From the NCBI GenBank assembly GCA_003132905.1, contig PKZC01000290.1:8003-21322 (forward strand): a stretch of DNA of 13,320 nucleotides. The letters run 5' to 3'. Source of the stretch: Bryobacterales bacterium (lineage in GTDB: Bacteria > Acidobacteriota > Terriglobia > Bryobacterales > Bryobacteraceae). The notes below the pieces were generated by a model that saw only the letters and a program-made list of their open reading frames with translations, made no database searches and was not told the origin of the DNA. Below are positions 13,247 to 13,320 of the stretch, piece after piece. Each line of letters opens with the position of its first letter. The stretch's first letter is position 1. A program made the translations under genes and the position numbers.

Positions 13247-13320
13247 GCGCCTGTGTGACGCGTCGCGGGATGGCCGGCCTTGCGGGCCTGCGCGCCGGCG
13301 AGCTCAAGCTTGGTCGCAGC
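13243..13320 (-). CDS. C-terminal end of an unidentified gene (cut by window edge)
   Basis: An open frame of 25 codons enters from the right edge on the minus strand and ends at TGA 13243-13245, overlapping the nucleotidyltransferase GTG by 4 bases. The tail reads AATKLELAGAQARKAGHPATRHTGA: Ala/Arg-rich, partly helical, not recognised. The GTGA overlap and matching high G+C support it as a real gene, co-translated with the nucleotidyltransferase. It could be an antitoxin-like partner, but there is too little sequence to say. Confidence 0.35.
   Translation of the reverse strand, partial: AATKLELAGAQARKAGHPATRHTGA

Overview
The window looks like chromosomal DNA of an Acidobacteriota member, probably of the Solibacter/Bryobacter type. 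This is inferred from three things: a bacillithiol glycosyltransferase (BshA), an ECF sigma/anti-sigma pair of the kind common in that phylum, and an unusually dense set of exported proteins, including families with 'DGKPDLSG.W' signatures. G+C is moderately high over most of the window. The last ~250 bases are visibly richer in G+C and may come from a different genome.

Layout. 1-722 (+): 3' two thirds of bshA. 719-1738 (-): secreted protein with an SHExxExxTDP motif, convergent with bshA. 1809-2438 (+): secreted cupin-like protein. 2455-3319 (+): a type II toxin-antitoxin module (DUF1778 ribbon-helix-helix antitoxin plus TacT-like GNAT toxin). Its promoter carries a perfect 11-bp palindrome between the -35 and -10 boxes, and its predicted transcript is leaderless. 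3387-4190 (+): exported acidobacterial protein of unknown function. 4307-5685 (+): ECF sigma factor and its membrane zinc-binding anti-sigma factor. 5755-6942 (+): a Tat-exported arylmalonate decarboxylase-like enzyme followed after 9 bases by a small cupin. 7005-7970 (+): exported diheme cytochrome c. 8072-10232 (+): a tightly overlapping three-gene unit, MNIO (DUF692) / DUF2063 partner / DoxX membrane protein. This is the layout of bufferin-type copper-responsive RiPP operons, but no recognisable precursor peptide gene is present. 10216-13072 (-): a secreted amidohydrolase, an exported HpcH/HpaI aldolase-like protein and the 3' part of a PQQ-type beta-propeller dehydrogenase, all in one direction with a 17-base overlap between the first two. 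13064-13320 (-): the 5' part of a nucleotidyltransferase and the last 25 codons of another gene.

The operons look mostly independent. The minus-strand cluster (PQQ protein, aldolase-like, amidohydrolase) probably works on small organic substrates in the periplasm. The decarboxylase-like/cupin pair may be a second small catabolic unit. The MNIO unit, together with the diheme cytochrome just upstream, is the best candidate for an atypical peptide-modification or metal-handling system. The right-hand junction near 13064-13075, where a nucleotidyltransferase reading frame runs into the middle of a PQQ protein, is either an assembly chimera or a real recombination scar and should be checked before anything is built on it. 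No stretch over 300 bases lacks a gene. I found no tRNA, rRNA, CRISPR array or insertion sequence.
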